From Polyangiaceae bacterium (GTDB taxonomy: Bacteria > Myxococcota_A > Polyangia > Polyangiales > Polyangiaceae), in NCBI GenBank assembly GCA_020633205.1, contig JACKEB010000014.1, positions 434,001-498,000 on the forward strand: a DNA stretch of 64,000 nt. The letters are read 5' to 3'. The position numbers were made by a program, and so were the translations under genes. Below the pieces are notes generated by a model. The model did no database searches. It saw only the letters and a program-made list of their open reading frames with translations, and was not told where the DNA came from. Below, one piece after another: positions 1 to 8,907 of this stretch; positions within the stretch are counted from its first letter, which is position 1, and each line of letters begins with the position of its first letter.

Positions 1-722
1 ATACACACGGCGAGCTTGCCTACCGTTGGTACCTCAAAGGGACCTTGGAACACCGCACCGCCGAGCTCCTTGATGGTGGCGACGCTCTTCTCGATGTCTG
101 CGGTCGTGAAATAGAGGAACCAGGAGGAAACAGGCATCCCGTCGGGGCGCTTCATCATGCCGCCGTTGTCACCGCCCTCTTCCCCTGTGCCGAACAGGAA
201 GTACTCCATCTCCGTCATCGGTCCCTTGCGCCACTTCCAGCCAACGACCTCGGAGTAGAACGTCTGCGCCTTCGCCGTATCGGTGACCAAGAGTTCGTTC
301 CAACCGACCATGCCTGGTGTGCTCATGGCTGGCACTTCAGGCACATCGCCCTGGGGCTTGAACAACGAGACGGTGCAGTTCTCGGTGTCCATCATCGCTG
401 CCATGCGACCCACGGTGGGGATGTCCATGGCGCCCATCGGGAACTGCGCGCCGAGCTTCTTTGCGCGTTCCATGGCAGCGTCGACGTCGTCCACGGTGAC
501 GTGTCCCATCCAATGCGCAGGCGCTGGGACCTCTTGAGGGAGGGCATTCATTCCGCCAAAGGCCTGCTCACCGATGCAGAGCATCTGGTACTCGGGCATG
601 TCCGACGGCGCACCATCGGGTTTCCATGAGACAATGTTCCAGCCAAATAGCTTCGTGTAGAAGTCTTTCGCCTTCTCGACGTCCTTGGTGTTGAGATCGT
701 ACCAAACGAACTTTGCAGTCAT
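1..722 (-). CDS. VOC-family protein with two glyoxalase-like domains (3' end cut by window)
   Basis: The reading frame opens at an ATG (minus strand, 722) preceded by a strong AGGAGG and runs off the left edge without a stop, so the C-terminus is missing. The protein begins MTAKFVWYDLNTKDVEKAKD and carries two copies of the VOC beta-alpha-beta-beta-beta unit: residues about 5-125 (FYTKLFGW, then WMGHVTVDDVDAAM) and about 135-240 (GWNELLVTDTAKAQTFYSEV, then WFLYFTTADIEKSV). This two-domain layout resembles the mycobacterial Cfp30B group, which has no settled reaction. The usual metal ligands of glyoxalase I are not obvious, so a specific enzyme is not claimed. It is divergent from the lipoprotein gene to its right. 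Confidence 0.85.
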   Translation of the reverse strand, partial: MTAKFVWYDLNTKDVEKAKDFYTKLFGWNIVSWKPDGAPSDMPEYQMLCIGEQAFGGMNALPQEVPAPAHWMGHVTVDDVDAAMERAKKLGAQFPMGAMDIPTVGRMAAMMDTENCTVSLFKPQGDVPEVPAMSTPGMVGWNELLVTDTAKAQTFYSEVVGWKWRKGPMTEMEYFLFGTGEEGGDNGGMMKRPDGMPVSSWFLYFTTADIEKSVATIKELGGAVFQGPFEVPTVGKLAVC

Positions 723-1090
723 CTTTCCCTCCTCGGTGCCGCGGCCCTTGCCTGAGGTGTCTGAAGTGTTCGTTCCACCCAACGCAAGAGCCGGTCCTGG
801 CGTATCCCGATCGCGTCGCGAGGGCTAGTCGGTCGGCCACACCAGGAGATTCTGCGGGTGTCAGCGCGCTAGCCCCGTCGCCCCTGACTTCGGCGGCGGA
901 CTCGAAACGCAGGCCTCGTCGGCTGGCGGGACTGGAAGCGCTTGCCGTTCTTCGCGCAATTCAATCCGCGCGGAATAGAAAGCTGGTGTCCGTGGCGTTG
1001 CGTTTCCACGTGCTTCCACGCTTGAGCTGTCTGAGTGAAACCCTCGTGGGATCGCTACGCGCGGCGGGTCGCATCTGCTACCGTGCGGTT
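723..1090. other. Divergent intergenic region, no gene seen
   Basis: This 368-bp stretch separates the VOC gene (leftward) from the SBBP lipoprotein gene (rightward) and must hold both promoters. Open frames through it are extensions of the lipoprotein frame without a signal peptide or start site, or shadows of the VOC gene. I see no convincing -35/-10 pair or structured RNA. Confidence 0.5.
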
Positions 1091-2629
1091 ATGCGATGGA
1101 CCTTGGGGCTGGGATTGGGACTCTTGTGGATTGCTGCGTGTGGTTCCGATGACGGGACGAATGATCGCCAAGGCAACAACGGCGGCTCCAACGGGAGCAG
1201 CGGGGCAACCGGCGGAGGCGGCGCCGGCGGAAGCTCAGGGGCCGCAAGTGTTGGCGGAGGGTCGAGCGGTGGAAGCGGTGCCGGGGGAAGCTCCGGGTCG
1301 AGCGGCAGTGCAGGCAGCAGCGGCAGTGCAGGCAGCAGCGGCAGTGCAGGCAGCAGCGGCAGTGCAGGCAGCAGCGGCAGCGGTGGTGTGGCTGACGCGG
1401 GAACCGACGCGAACGTCGGGGGGGTTGGAGGCGTCGGGGGTGCGGTGGACGGCGGCTGCGAAGTAGTCAGCGTCGGCACGACGAGCAGCTTGTGGACGCA
1501 CACCTTTGGTACGTCAGTGAATGACCGCGCTGCGGACGTCACGACCAATGTTTCCGATGATGTCTTTATCGTGGGCTACACGTCGGGCGCCCTCGGAACC
1601 GCCGATCCACCGGGTGACGATGCGTTCGTCCAGAAGCGCGACTCCTCTGGGAACGTCTTGTGGACCGAGCAGTTTGGTACCTTCGCCTCGGACTACGCCA
1701 GCACGGTGCGGATGGACATCCAGTCCAACATCATCGTTGGGGGGACGACATCCGGCGGTCTGGAAGGCGCGAATCAAGGCGCCTTCGACGGGTTCCTACG
1801 CAAGTTCAAAGATGGCACTACGGGTCCAGAGTTGGTGTGGACGCATCAGTTCGGCACTGACAAGGACGAGTACGTGCACGCGGTGGCGACGGACATTTTG
1901 GACAACGTCGTCATGACGGGGCGCACTCTCGGAGACCTGGCCGGAACCTCCGCTGGTGATGCGGATGTTTACGTGCGGAAATTATTCTCGAACGGCTCAG
2001 AGGCCTGGACGGTGCAGTTCGGCACCCCAGGGATCGAGCAGGGCATGGGTGTTGGCACCGACCAGCTTGGTGCTGTGTATGTCGCGGGGTACACCACCGG
2101 CGATCTGGGAGGGCCCAACGCTGGCGGCTGGGATGGCTTCTTGCGCAAGCTCGACGCGGTCACCGGAGCGGTGGTCTGGACCCGGCAGTGGGGTGGTACC
2201 GGGGATGATGCTGCCTGGTCACTGAGTGTCGACCTCGCGGGCAACGCGTACGTTGGTGGTTGGGTGTCCGATGTCTGTCAGCACTCCGGAGCCGACGGCT
2301 TCGTCGCGGCCTACGACAAGGACGGGAACTTGAGGTGGACCCACCAGGTCGGTGGAGCGGCCTTCAACCAGGTGCTGACCGCGGCGATCGGCCCGCAAAG
2401 CAGACTCGCGATCGGTGGCACGCGGATCGGGTCTAGCGGCAACCTGGAAGCGTTCGCGCGGTTACTTGATGCGACAGGGAAGCCGCTTTGGTCGATGGAC
2501 ACGTATGCCACTGCAGCTGAGGAATACACGAACGGCGTCTGGCTCGACCTGCAGGGCAACCTCTTGACGGTCGGGCACGACCAAACGAATGGAAACAACG
2601 AGGCGTTCGTCACAAAGCTCGCGCCGTAA
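1091..2629 (+). CDS. SBBP beta-propeller repeat lipoprotein
   Basis: The chosen ATG begins a lipoprotein signal (MRWTLGLGLGLLWIAAC, Cys 17); the longer open frame upstream lacks a signal peptide. A Gly/Ser linker (residues about 25-110) includes near-perfect hexapeptide repeats. The rest consists of SBBP-type propeller blades of the form G.D.F..K....G...W..QFGT (for example WTHTFGT, WTEQFGT, WTHQFGT, WTVQFGT, WTRQWGG). SBBP proteins are secreted or surface proteins with no known enzymatic activity; they are common in myxobacteria. About six blades are visible in 512 residues. A surface or outer-membrane location is inferred from the lipobox. It stands alone between divergent and unrelated genes. 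Confidence 0.88.
   Translation: MRWTLGLGLGLLWIAACGSDDGTNDRQGNNGGSNGSSGATGGGGAGGSSGAASVGGGSSGGSGAGGSSGSSGSAGSSGSAGSSGSAGSSGSAGSSGSGGVADAGTDANVGGVGGVGGAVDGGCEVVSVGTTSSLWTHTFGTSVNDRAADVTTNVSDDVFIVGYTSGALGTADPPGDDAFVQKRDSSGNVLWTEQFGTFASDYASTVRMDIQSNIIVGGTTSGGLEGANQGAFDGFLRKFKDGTTGPELVWTHQFGTDKDEYVHAVATDILDNVVMTGRTLGDLAGTSAGDADVYVRKLFSNGSEAWTVQFGTPGIEQGMGVGTDQLGAVYVAGYTTGDLGGPNAGGWDGFLRKLDAVTGAVVWTRQWGGTGDDAAWSLSVDLAGNAYVGGWVSDVCQHSGADGFVAAYDKDGNLRWTHQVGGAAFNQVLTAAIGPQSRLAIGGTRIGSSGNLEAFARLLDATGKPLWSMDTYATAAEEYTNGVWLDLQGNLLTVGHDQTNGNNEAFVTKLAP
1301..1380 (+). repeat. 18-bp in-frame tandem repeat in lipoprotein linker
   Basis: Four back-to-back copies of agcggcagtgcaggcagc plus a partial fifth encode SGSAGS units in the flexible linker of the SBBP lipoprotein. 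The copies are identical, so length variation by slippage is likely; the frame is kept because 18 is a multiple of 3. Confidence 0.9.
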
Positions 2630-3021
2630 GCACTGACGGCCGTGGGGGCGCGACCCCAGCGCGCCTTCATCAGCCCACATTCGAGTTAGAAGCGATACCG
2701 CGAGGCAAGGCTGCCGAGTAGGAGCGAGTTTAGACAGGAACTTGAGACGAAATGTATCGGAGGGCGCGTTGGCGGCATCCGGTGCCAGTCTTTAGCCACG
2801 CGGATATGATGCAAGGGGTCGATTCCGAGTCTCGACGCTGCTCCGCGCGCACGTAACGGTGAGGGCGACGGACACCGTGGCGGGGTTGTCGATGTGGCGA
2901 AGTGACCATCTTTCACCCGGTTCGCCTCGGCACATGTCGTGCTAGTTCTTATGGTCTCCGATGCGCGTCGCCATCGGTGACTTGCGCATGAACGAAAACA
3001 GATGGGGGTGGAGAGTGCGGA
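2630..3021. other. Intergenic region, no gene seen
   Basis: In 392 bp I see only short open frames of non-coding appearance on the minus strand. No clear terminator with a T-run follows the lipoprotein stop. The promoter of the downstream small ORF, if real, should lie here. Confidence 0.4.
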
Positions 3022-3480
3022 ATGATCTCAGAAGATTGCCAAACCGACCTTGCCCTGATGTGTTCGGCGCTTCACCGCCTGTTCGGTGATCACCCGAGCG
3101 ATGTGATCTGCTTCACCGAGGGAGGCGTCTCGCTACAGCTCAGCCTGATCCGTGTTGGCGTTGTTGAGGTGACCTTCGATGTGGGACCAACGCTTCAGCG
3201 TGCGATGGTCGACTTTGCTGGGTCGTCGATGTGGCTAGACAGCGACCCCACCGGCAGCTTGCTGCGAACAGACTTGTCCGTGAGCGTCGGCGCCGCGAGC
3301 GGTGCCGCGCTCTGCGAGCTCGTCCACCACCACGTGCGTCGCCTTGCGCCGGTCGCAGCTTCGCTCGCGGCGAAGCGAGCGTTGCGTGGTGCTTCTGGGA
3401 CGCGGCCCAAGGTGTCGGCTACAGCCGCCGAACCCGACGTGACGCTACGCGCCCGTGGCTCAGGAGCGAAGATCTCGTGA
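3022..3480 (+). CDS. Hypothetical protein, 152 aa
   Basis: The ATG is preceded by a purine-rich GGTGGAGAG. The product (MISEDCQTDLALMCSALHRL...) has no signal peptide or membrane helix. Its N-terminal 100 residues alternate short hydrophobic strands and polar turns (SLQLSLIRVGVVEVTFDVG), and the tail is Ala/Arg-rich and probably disordered. I do not recognise the family. It is convergent with the large Omp85 fusion gene. The opposite frame is also open but overlaps that known gene, so this plus-strand reading is preferred. Whether it is expressed is uncertain. Confidence 0.5.
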   Translation: MISEDCQTDLALMCSALHRLFGDHPSDVICFTEGGVSLQLSLIRVGVVEVTFDVGPTLQRAMVDFAGSSMWLDSDPTGSLLRTDLSVSVGAASGAALCELVHHHVRRLAPVAASLAAKRALRGASGTRPKVSATAAEPDVTLRARGSGAKIS

Positions 3481-3537
3481 GGCGAATCAACATAGCGTCG
3501 CCGCCTCAGTAGTTTGCAGTGAACCATGGAGACAGGA

Positions 3538-6516
3538 CTAGAACGGGCTCTGGGCGACGAAATAGAACTGCCCGCCTTCAATCTTGTTCTCGTCGTCGAG
3601 ACCGTTCGCGTAGCCCAGCTTGAGGTTGGCGCGCACGTAGTAGCCGAGGACCAGATCGATCCACAGCTCTCCACCGACGCCGAGGTGCATCTCATCGAAG
3701 GGTTCGTCGACGTTGATGGTGTCGAATGCACCACCATAATCAGCGAAGAGCGCGCCGCTCAGGGTGCGCAGGAAGCCCGGCAGCGTGCTGATGCCGAACT
3801 CTGGGTAGGCGATGGGGAAACGATACTCCGCCTTCAACAGGTGAAACTGGCGACCTCTGAATGCGCCTGGTTCGTATCCGCGGAGCAAGAACGTCGATTG
3901 CAAGATGCCGCTCGTGTAGGCGTCAAGTGGCCCGGTGTCGGTGTACCCGCCGGTTGAGAACAGGCCGCGTCGCGGGTAGGTACCGTCGGAGGTGCCACCG
4001 CTGGCTGACACTGCCAACACGTGATGCGGCAGCACCGGGACCGGGACGTAGCCCACGCCACGCCAGGTGACCGCGGTTAGTGTGCTCTCGCTGCCTGTCT
4101 CTGGTGAGCCGACGTCAAGCGCAGCTGACAGCCCCCAACCTCGCTCGGTGCTGATCGCGTTCGCAGTGCTGTCCGCGTTCGAGTACGAGAAGCCGAGGCG
4201 CACGAGGCCAAGGAAGCCGCTGTACGGCTTGCGATTCACGGGACCAAACGGGTCGCCTTCGAAGTCGGCTCGTAGGTCCTGTTCGAAGGTCGCCGCGGTG
4301 TAGTTCAACGAGATGCTCTGTGCCTGATAGACGTCGTTCAGCGAGTAGGTCAGGCCTGAGGTGAGGCCGGTGATGTGTTCGGTGACGGTGATGTCCTCAC
4401 CCCCGTACCGAAATCCTCCCCGGGGCACTGCGCGACGATACGCTGAGACGCTCAAAGTCGGCTCCAGGCCGCGATAGGCGTAGGCTGCAGATACGGAAGG
4501 CTCACCCTGTTCGGTGTCCACCGTGATGAACAGGTTGAAGGCATGCAGCCCTACCGCGTCGCTTCCCGAGGTGCTGACGGTGAGCGATTGGCCGAAGCTG
4601 CCCGGGCCGTACTCTGCCAGGTAAGATCGAGGGCCGATCGAGTCGAGTGGCTGGTAGTTCGTGACTGGGTAGCGACTACGCAGCGGCTCAGGCGGCGGAT
4701 CCGGTCGGCCGTCTACGTAGGCAGGTGCCTCGAGGAAACGCGATTCGTCGAGTCGCATCACGAAGAGGTCGAACCCTTCATGGGTGTAGCCGACGTAATA
4801 CAGTGATTTCCCGTCGGCCGATGGCTGCGGCATGTAGGCGCCCATCACCACGTTGGTGACCATCCTCAGGCGCTTGCTCGCGACTTCGTAGGCGTAAACG
4901 TTCGCCACCCCGGTGCGGTCGGAGACGAAGAACAGCCGCTTTCCATCGGCGGACCACACCGGCTGCTGATCTTGCGCGCGATCGCGCATCAGCCGCGTCA
5001 CCCGCCGCGTGTCGAGGTCGACGATGGCGATGTCACGGTAGCCGCCCTTGGTCCAGACGCTGTACGCCACGCGTTTGCCGTCGGGAGAAAAGCGCGGGGT
5101 GAAGGCTTGCTCGTACTTGCGGTTTCTCACCAGGGCGCGCTGGTTTTCGAGCTTTGAGTCTTGTTCCGTGGGGAAGCCGGCTTTGACGTCCGCGATGCGC
5201 AGCGTGGTGGTGCCCTTGTGGTTCGTCACGTAGACGACGCGGCGGCCATCGGGGCTGACATCGGGGCCCCGGGCGCGCCGCCCGACTGTCCAGCGTTGCC
5301 GCGAGGGTGAGAGGCCGCGTGGGCTCGTGGTGCCCGCGGGCTGCGCGAATAGGTCGTTGTAGATGTAGTCTCGCCGGGAGCGCCCCGCGTCGTCGAACAC
5401 CATCGCGCAGTCGCCGTCGAAGCTGATGCCGTTCGGAGAGCCGGAGCGCGCGACCAGCTTTGGTTCACCGACGGGCTTGTTCTTCGCGTCGAGGCGCAGC
5501 CGATAGATGCCCCCGGGTTGGTCGCCGTCGTCTGCGAAGTATATCAGCTCCGTGCCTTGGGCATCAGATGCCTCGCGGAAACATCTGGGGGCCTCGCGCG
5601 GGTAGGTCACCGTGCGACCGTGGTGGGTCAGCCGAACGCCCTCCCGGCGGCCCCGGCGCTTCACCTCGGCAACGACCGCCTGATACTCGCGCTCCAGATG
5701 GCTGTGCCAGCCCTTGTAGAGCTCGACGTAGGTCTTGCCGGTGGCTTTCTTGATTGAACGATTGATTCCCCAGGGAATAATGTTTGCGCCGTAGTCGGCG
5801 GACACGGTGGCATAGGTCTCGGTGCCGTAGGTGTCGAGAATCCAGCCGATGAAGTAGCCACCGTACAGGTACCAGAGGTTGCCTCCAGGCCAGCGCCTGG
5901 GGATGCTGCTGATTTGATCGATGCGGGCGAAGTTGTCCTCCAGCACGTCGGCGCGCAGCATCATGTTGAAGAGGCTCGACCGCCGCCGCCCTGCGCCGGT
6001 GTGCTGGCTCTCGAGCGCGACTGCCAAGCCTTCGAGGATCCAGCGGGGCTGAACCTGGTTGGGCGTGTAGGTCTTGCCGAAGATCCCGTTCAGCAGCTCG
6101 GGAACGCCCGAGCGGTTGTCGATATGCAGGATGTGCGTGTGCTCATGGGTGAGCAGCATGAGCATCCAATCGTCGTAGTCGCCGAGCACGCTCATATCGT
6201 CCGGCGCGGAAACGAACAGACGGATCGTGTTGTACGGCCGCACCGACGCGGAGCCGTTGGAGGCGTCCGTGTCGTCGGTCAGCACGATGTGCGTGACCTC
6301 TTTTGGCTGCCAACCGAGCTGCGGGCTGAGGCGGCTGTGAATCGACTCACCCAGGCTGGCGGTGCGCTGAGCGACTTCGTCGAGCCCAACGGGATAGTGC
6401 ACGCGAAAGTGCGGTGTCTCGATGGTGCGCCAGCGCAGGTACGGATCCCCTGCACGCGCCGGCAGCGCGACGCACAACGCCAGGACGGCGCAGGCAAGAG
6501 ACAAAAGGACCCGCAT
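3538..6516 (-). CDS. Gluzincin-like peptidase / TolB-type propeller / Omp85-type outer-membrane barrel fusion
   Basis: This 992-residue protein starts with a Sec signal (cleavage after ...LCVALPARA, about residue 22). Residues 25-270 look like a gluzincin metallopeptidase: HEHTH at 124-128 gives the HExxH zinc motif, and E162 in ILEGLAVALES fits the third ligand. Residues about 310-620 carry TolB/PD40 blades (FSPDGKRVAYS, WSADGKRLFFVSD). Residues about 650-992 form an Omp85-like barrel: the L6 signature RGY is at 879-881, followed by AEYRFPI and FADYGG, and the chain ends in Phe, as BAM substrates do. No POTRA repeat is evident. The barrel should anchor the protein in the outer membrane with peptidase and propeller in the periplasm or outside. 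Function and substrate are unknown; proteolysis is inferred from motifs only. Confidence 0.85.
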   Translation of the reverse strand: MRVLLSLACAVLALCVALPARAGDPYLRWRTIETPHFRVHYPVGLDEVAQRTASLGESIHSRLSPQLGWQPKEVTHIVLTDDTDASNGSASVRPYNTIRLFVSAPDDMSVLGDYDDWMLMLLTHEHTHILHIDNRSGVPELLNGIFGKTYTPNQVQPRWILEGLAVALESQHTGAGRRRSSLFNMMLRADVLEDNFARIDQISSIPRRWPGGNLWYLYGGYFIGWILDTYGTETYATVSADYGANIIPWGINRSIKKATGKTYVELYKGWHSHLEREYQAVVAEVKRRGRREGVRLTHHGRTVTYPREAPRCFREASDAQGTELIYFADDGDQPGGIYRLRLDAKNKPVGEPKLVARSGSPNGISFDGDCAMVFDDAGRSRRDYIYNDLFAQPAGTTSPRGLSPSRQRWTVGRRARGPDVSPDGRRVVYVTNHKGTTTLRIADVKAGFPTEQDSKLENQRALVRNRKYEQAFTPRFSPDGKRVAYSVWTKGGYRDIAIVDLDTRRVTRLMRDRAQDQQPVWSADGKRLFFVSDRTGVANVYAYEVASKRLRMVTNVVMGAYMPQPSADGKSLYYVGYTHEGFDLFVMRLDESRFLEAPAYVDGRPDPPPEPLRSRYPVTNYQPLDSIGPRSYLAEYGPGSFGQSLTVSTSGSDAVGLHAFNLFITVDTEQGEPSVSAAYAYRGLEPTLSVSAYRRAVPRGGFRYGGEDITVTEHITGLTSGLTYSLNDVYQAQSISLNYTAATFEQDLRADFEGDPFGPVNRKPYSGFLGLVRLGFSYSNADSTANAISTERGWGLSAALDVGSPETGSESTLTAVTWRGVGYVPVPVLPHHVLAVSASGGTSDGTYPRRGLFSTGGYTDTGPLDAYTSGILQSTFLLRGYEPGAFRGRQFHLLKAEYRFPIAYPEFGISTLPGFLRTLSGALFADYGGAFDTINVDEPFDEMHLGVGGELWIDLVLGYYVRANLKLGYANGLDDENKIEGGQFYFVAQSPF

Positions 6517-6567
6517 TAGCCCCGTGGCCTAACCCAACCCCTGATGCAACGCGAGTCGCGTCTGCTG

Positions 6568-7854
6568 TTAGAAGTCGTCGTGGAACAACGGCTCACGGTT
6601 GCGGACGTAGCGATACACGAGCTGCCGGCCCTCTGGAGTGATCTCGGTGAAGGCCGCGCCAAACCCGGGCGGTGCGTCGGCGCCTGAGTTGGGCGCCTCA
6701 CGAGTCCAGCGCACGATGGCCTTGGCTTCGAACTCGTAACCACCGGGCATGGATACCTTGAGCATCAGCGGCTGACCCATGTCCGGGATTTGATAGGTGG
6801 CGATGAAGATCCCGCCGTCGTCGATCACGTCGTTGCCGCTCAGACCCTTGTAGAAGTTGGTCTGACTGTTTGCGCCAAGCGCTGCTTCCAGGCGCAGCAC
6901 GTCACCGAAGGCCGGTGGACCCGCAGCGGGCGGACGAGCCTGAGGCGCTGGCTGCGCGGGAGGTGCCGCTTGCTGGGGTTGCGCGTAGGCAGCAGGCGCG
7001 GCTTGTGGCTGTTGCTGCTGCGGCGGCTGCTGATACTGCGGCGCTTGCTGGGGCGGCTGCTGGTACTGCGGCGCTTGCTGTGGCGGCTGCTGGTACTGCG
7101 GCGCTTGCTGCGGTGGCTGCTGATACTGCGGCGCTTGCTGCGGTGGCTGTTGATACTGCGGCGCCTGCTGTTGAGGTGGCTGCTGATACTGCGGCGCCTG
7201 CTGTTGCGGTGGCTGCTGATACTGCGGCGCGGGCTGCTGGTACTGCGGCTGCGCCTGTGGTGCTGGCTGCGCGTAGGCCTGCTGTTGTGGCGCGGCCTGA
7301 GGCTGCGCATAGGCCTGAGGCGCAGCTTGAGGCGTTGGGCGTGGGATCCCCGGGGGAGCACCATCTATCGGGGGCAGCTCGAGTGTGCTGCCAGTGGCTT
7401 GCGTGTTGGAACCGATCGGCACGGTGCTGCCGACTCCTTGAGACGGCTGCGTGCTTGGCCCATCGATCGCTACGGTGCTGCCAAGGCCTTGGGGAGCCGG
7501 AGCCGCCGCAGCGGGAGCCGCCTGGAATGCAGCCTGTGGTGGCGCTTGGTTCAACGAGTGGACGAGACCCAGGGAACTCGCAACCGCTTCCATCGCCTGG
7601 GTGACTGCGGGGTGCACGCCATCAGCGCCTTGCAGCTGAGCGAGCGCACCGCGCACGGCCTCCAGCGCAACGGGCGCATGTTGGGGAGCGGCGGCGCCGC
7701 CCGAAGCTTCGATCTGATGCAGCGCGCTCATCGCTTTCGCGATGGGTTCGGCTACGTTCATCAAGTGGGGCGGAACACCAGGTGCCTGAAGTGCGGCCAA
7801 GCCCTGCGCCAGATTCTCCCGGGCGCTGCGTGCTCCACTAACGGGGTCGCTCAT
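6568..7854 (-). CDS. PilZ-domain protein with long Gln/Pro repeat linker
   Basis: The 428-residue cytoplasmic protein has an alpha-helical N-terminus (1-110), a Gln/Pro/Ala-rich region with tandem QYQQPPQQAP units (about 195-300), and a C-terminal PilZ domain (about 325-428), recognised from GGIFIAT, then VRWTRE and GFGAAFTEI. It resembles the PilZ subgroup common in myxobacteria. Canonical PilZ proteins bind c-di-GMP through RxxxR and D/NxSxxG; here no RxxxR is visible before the barrel and the second motif reads DVIDDGG (Ser replaced by Asp), so c-di-GMP binding is doubtful. Its start codon overlaps the stop of the downstream formyltransferase-like gene by 4 bp on the same strand, so the two should be co-translated. 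Confidence 0.85.
   Translation of the reverse strand: MSDPVSGARSARENLAQGLAALQAPGVPPHLMNVAEPIAKAMSALHQIEASGGAAAPQHAPVALEAVRGALAQLQGADGVHPAVTQAMEAVASSLGLVHSLNQAPPQAAFQAAPAAAAPAPQGLGSTVAIDGPSTQPSQGVGSTVPIGSNTQATGSTLELPPIDGAPPGIPRPTPQAAPQAYAQPQAAPQQQAYAQPAPQAQPQYQQPAPQYQQPPQQQAPQYQQPPQQQAPQYQQPPQQAPQYQQPPQQAPQYQQPPQQAPQYQQPPQQAPQYQQPPQQQQPQAAPAAYAQPQQAAPPAQPAPQARPPAAGPPAFGDVLRLEAALGANSQTNFYKGLSGNDVIDDGGIFIATYQIPDMGQPLMLKVSMPGGYEFEAKAIVRWTREAPNSGADAPPGFGAAFTEITPEGRQLVYRYVRNREPLFHDDF
7021..7260 (-). repeat. 30/33-bp in-frame tandem repeats in the PilZ gene
   Basis: Five 30-bp units followed by 33-bp units (one extra Gln codon) encode QYQQPPQQ(Q)AP. Units differ by single bases. They are directly adjacent with no spacers and stay in frame, so this is a protein repeat, not a CRISPR array. 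Unit number is likely to vary among strains. Confidence 0.9.
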
Positions 7855-8780
7855 TCGTTCCCTCCAAGGATTCGGCTCGAGTCTATCACCTGACTTCGAG
7901 CGCTTACGAGTTCAGCGAGCTGACCTCGGTCGACTTCAGTCCCGGATTCGTCGCGGGCACGCTCGAGCACGATGCCACCATCCCCTGTGCGGATGCGCAC
8001 CGCCGCGTCACTGAGCTGGGCTTCACCAGGCAGCAGCGCGCAGGACACGGTGGAATCGGCGCTCGCGACCAGCAGATCGAAACGCACGCCATTCAGCTCC
8101 AACGCGACTCCAGGCTCAGGGCTGAGCGCGCGGATGCGCCTGAGAACGCGCTCCGTCGTCTCTCTCCACGGGCACTTCAGTAAGTCGTCAGTTGGGGCTG
8201 GGGCCCACGTTGCCTGTGTTTCGTCTTGCACCGTGCGCGGCAGTGGGTCGCCGTTTGACAGGGTGTTGGCGGCTCGCCGCAACAACTTCAAGCTCGGTCT
8301 GTCCAGCGCCTTGGCGAGTCGCCATGCGTTGCCTGTTCGCAGCACCTCCCCCCCAAGATCCTCGCGCCAAACGACATCGCCGGTGTCGTATTCGGCTGCG
8401 AGGTGATGCAGCGTGACGCCGGTTCGAGCGTCGCCGCAATCAATGGCCCAAAAGAACGGGTCGGGGCCACGGTGGCGCGGCAACAGCGACGGATGCACGC
8501 CGAACGCACCCAGCGGGCAGGCTTCGAGCCACGACTTCGGTAAGCGGCGTGTCCAGAACCAGCTCAGCAGCACGTCCGCACCGGGCAGCGCCTCTTCGAT
8601 CCGGGGCGCCAGCTGCTCGCGCTGAGTCTCCAGTGCGTCGATCACCTGCGCACCGAAGAGCTGCTTGATCCGCCGTCTTCCAGGAGCTGGCAACGGGCTC
8701 AGAACCAGCGGCGCGAGCTCATGCCCATCCTGGTGGAGCAACCAAGCGGCGAGCGGCAAGCCGAAGAAGGCGATGCGCAT
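7851..8780 (-). CDS. Formyltransferase-fold protein (Fmt/ArnA-like) with altered catalytic Asn
   Basis: The 309-residue protein has the formyltransferase layout: N-terminal Rossmann-like half with HPSLLPRHRG at 96-105 and GVTLHHLAAEYDTGDVV around 121-137, then a C-terminal half like the Fmt beta-barrel. Fmt, PurN and ArnA use an Asn-x-His...Asp triad for 10-formyl-THF transfer. Here His96 and Asp132 are kept but the Asn position is Gly94 (FGVHPS). Activity as true Met-tRNA formyltransferase is therefore doubtful, and the genome probably has another fmt. The gene is coupled by ATGA overlap to the PilZ gene upstream. Sugar-nucleotide or other amine formylation is possible but not shown. Confidence 0.75.
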   Translation of the reverse strand: MRIAFFGLPLAAWLLHQDGHELAPLVLSPLPAPGRRRIKQLFGAQVIDALETQREQLAPRIEEALPGADVLLSWFWTRRLPKSWLEACPLGAFGVHPSLLPRHRGPDPFFWAIDCGDARTGVTLHHLAAEYDTGDVVWREDLGGEVLRTGNAWRLAKALDRPSLKLLRRAANTLSNGDPLPRTVQDETQATWAPAPTDDLLKCPWRETTERVLRRIRALSPEPGVALELNGVRFDLLVASADSTVSCALLPGEAQLSDAAVRIRTGDGGIVLERARDESGTEVDRGQLAELVSARSQVIDSSRILGGNE

Positions 8781-8907
8781 GGTCCTGTTTAGCTCGCAAT
8801 CACGCTGACGAATCCCACAATCGCCCGTGGCAGCAGGTCACGGTCCGGCCAGCTAAAGAGAGCCCAAAAGTTGTTAGGGCTTCGCCGAGCTTGGTACCCC
8901 GAGCACT

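Noticed and set aside
7021..7260. Regular 30-bp repeats resembling a CRISPR array
   Set aside because: Repeats are directly adjacent, without spacers, and encode an in-frame peptide repeat.
6790..7893. 367-aa plus-strand open frame
   Set aside because: Antisense shadow of the PilZ gene; Leu/Arg repeats are the mirror of the Gln/Pro repeat codons.
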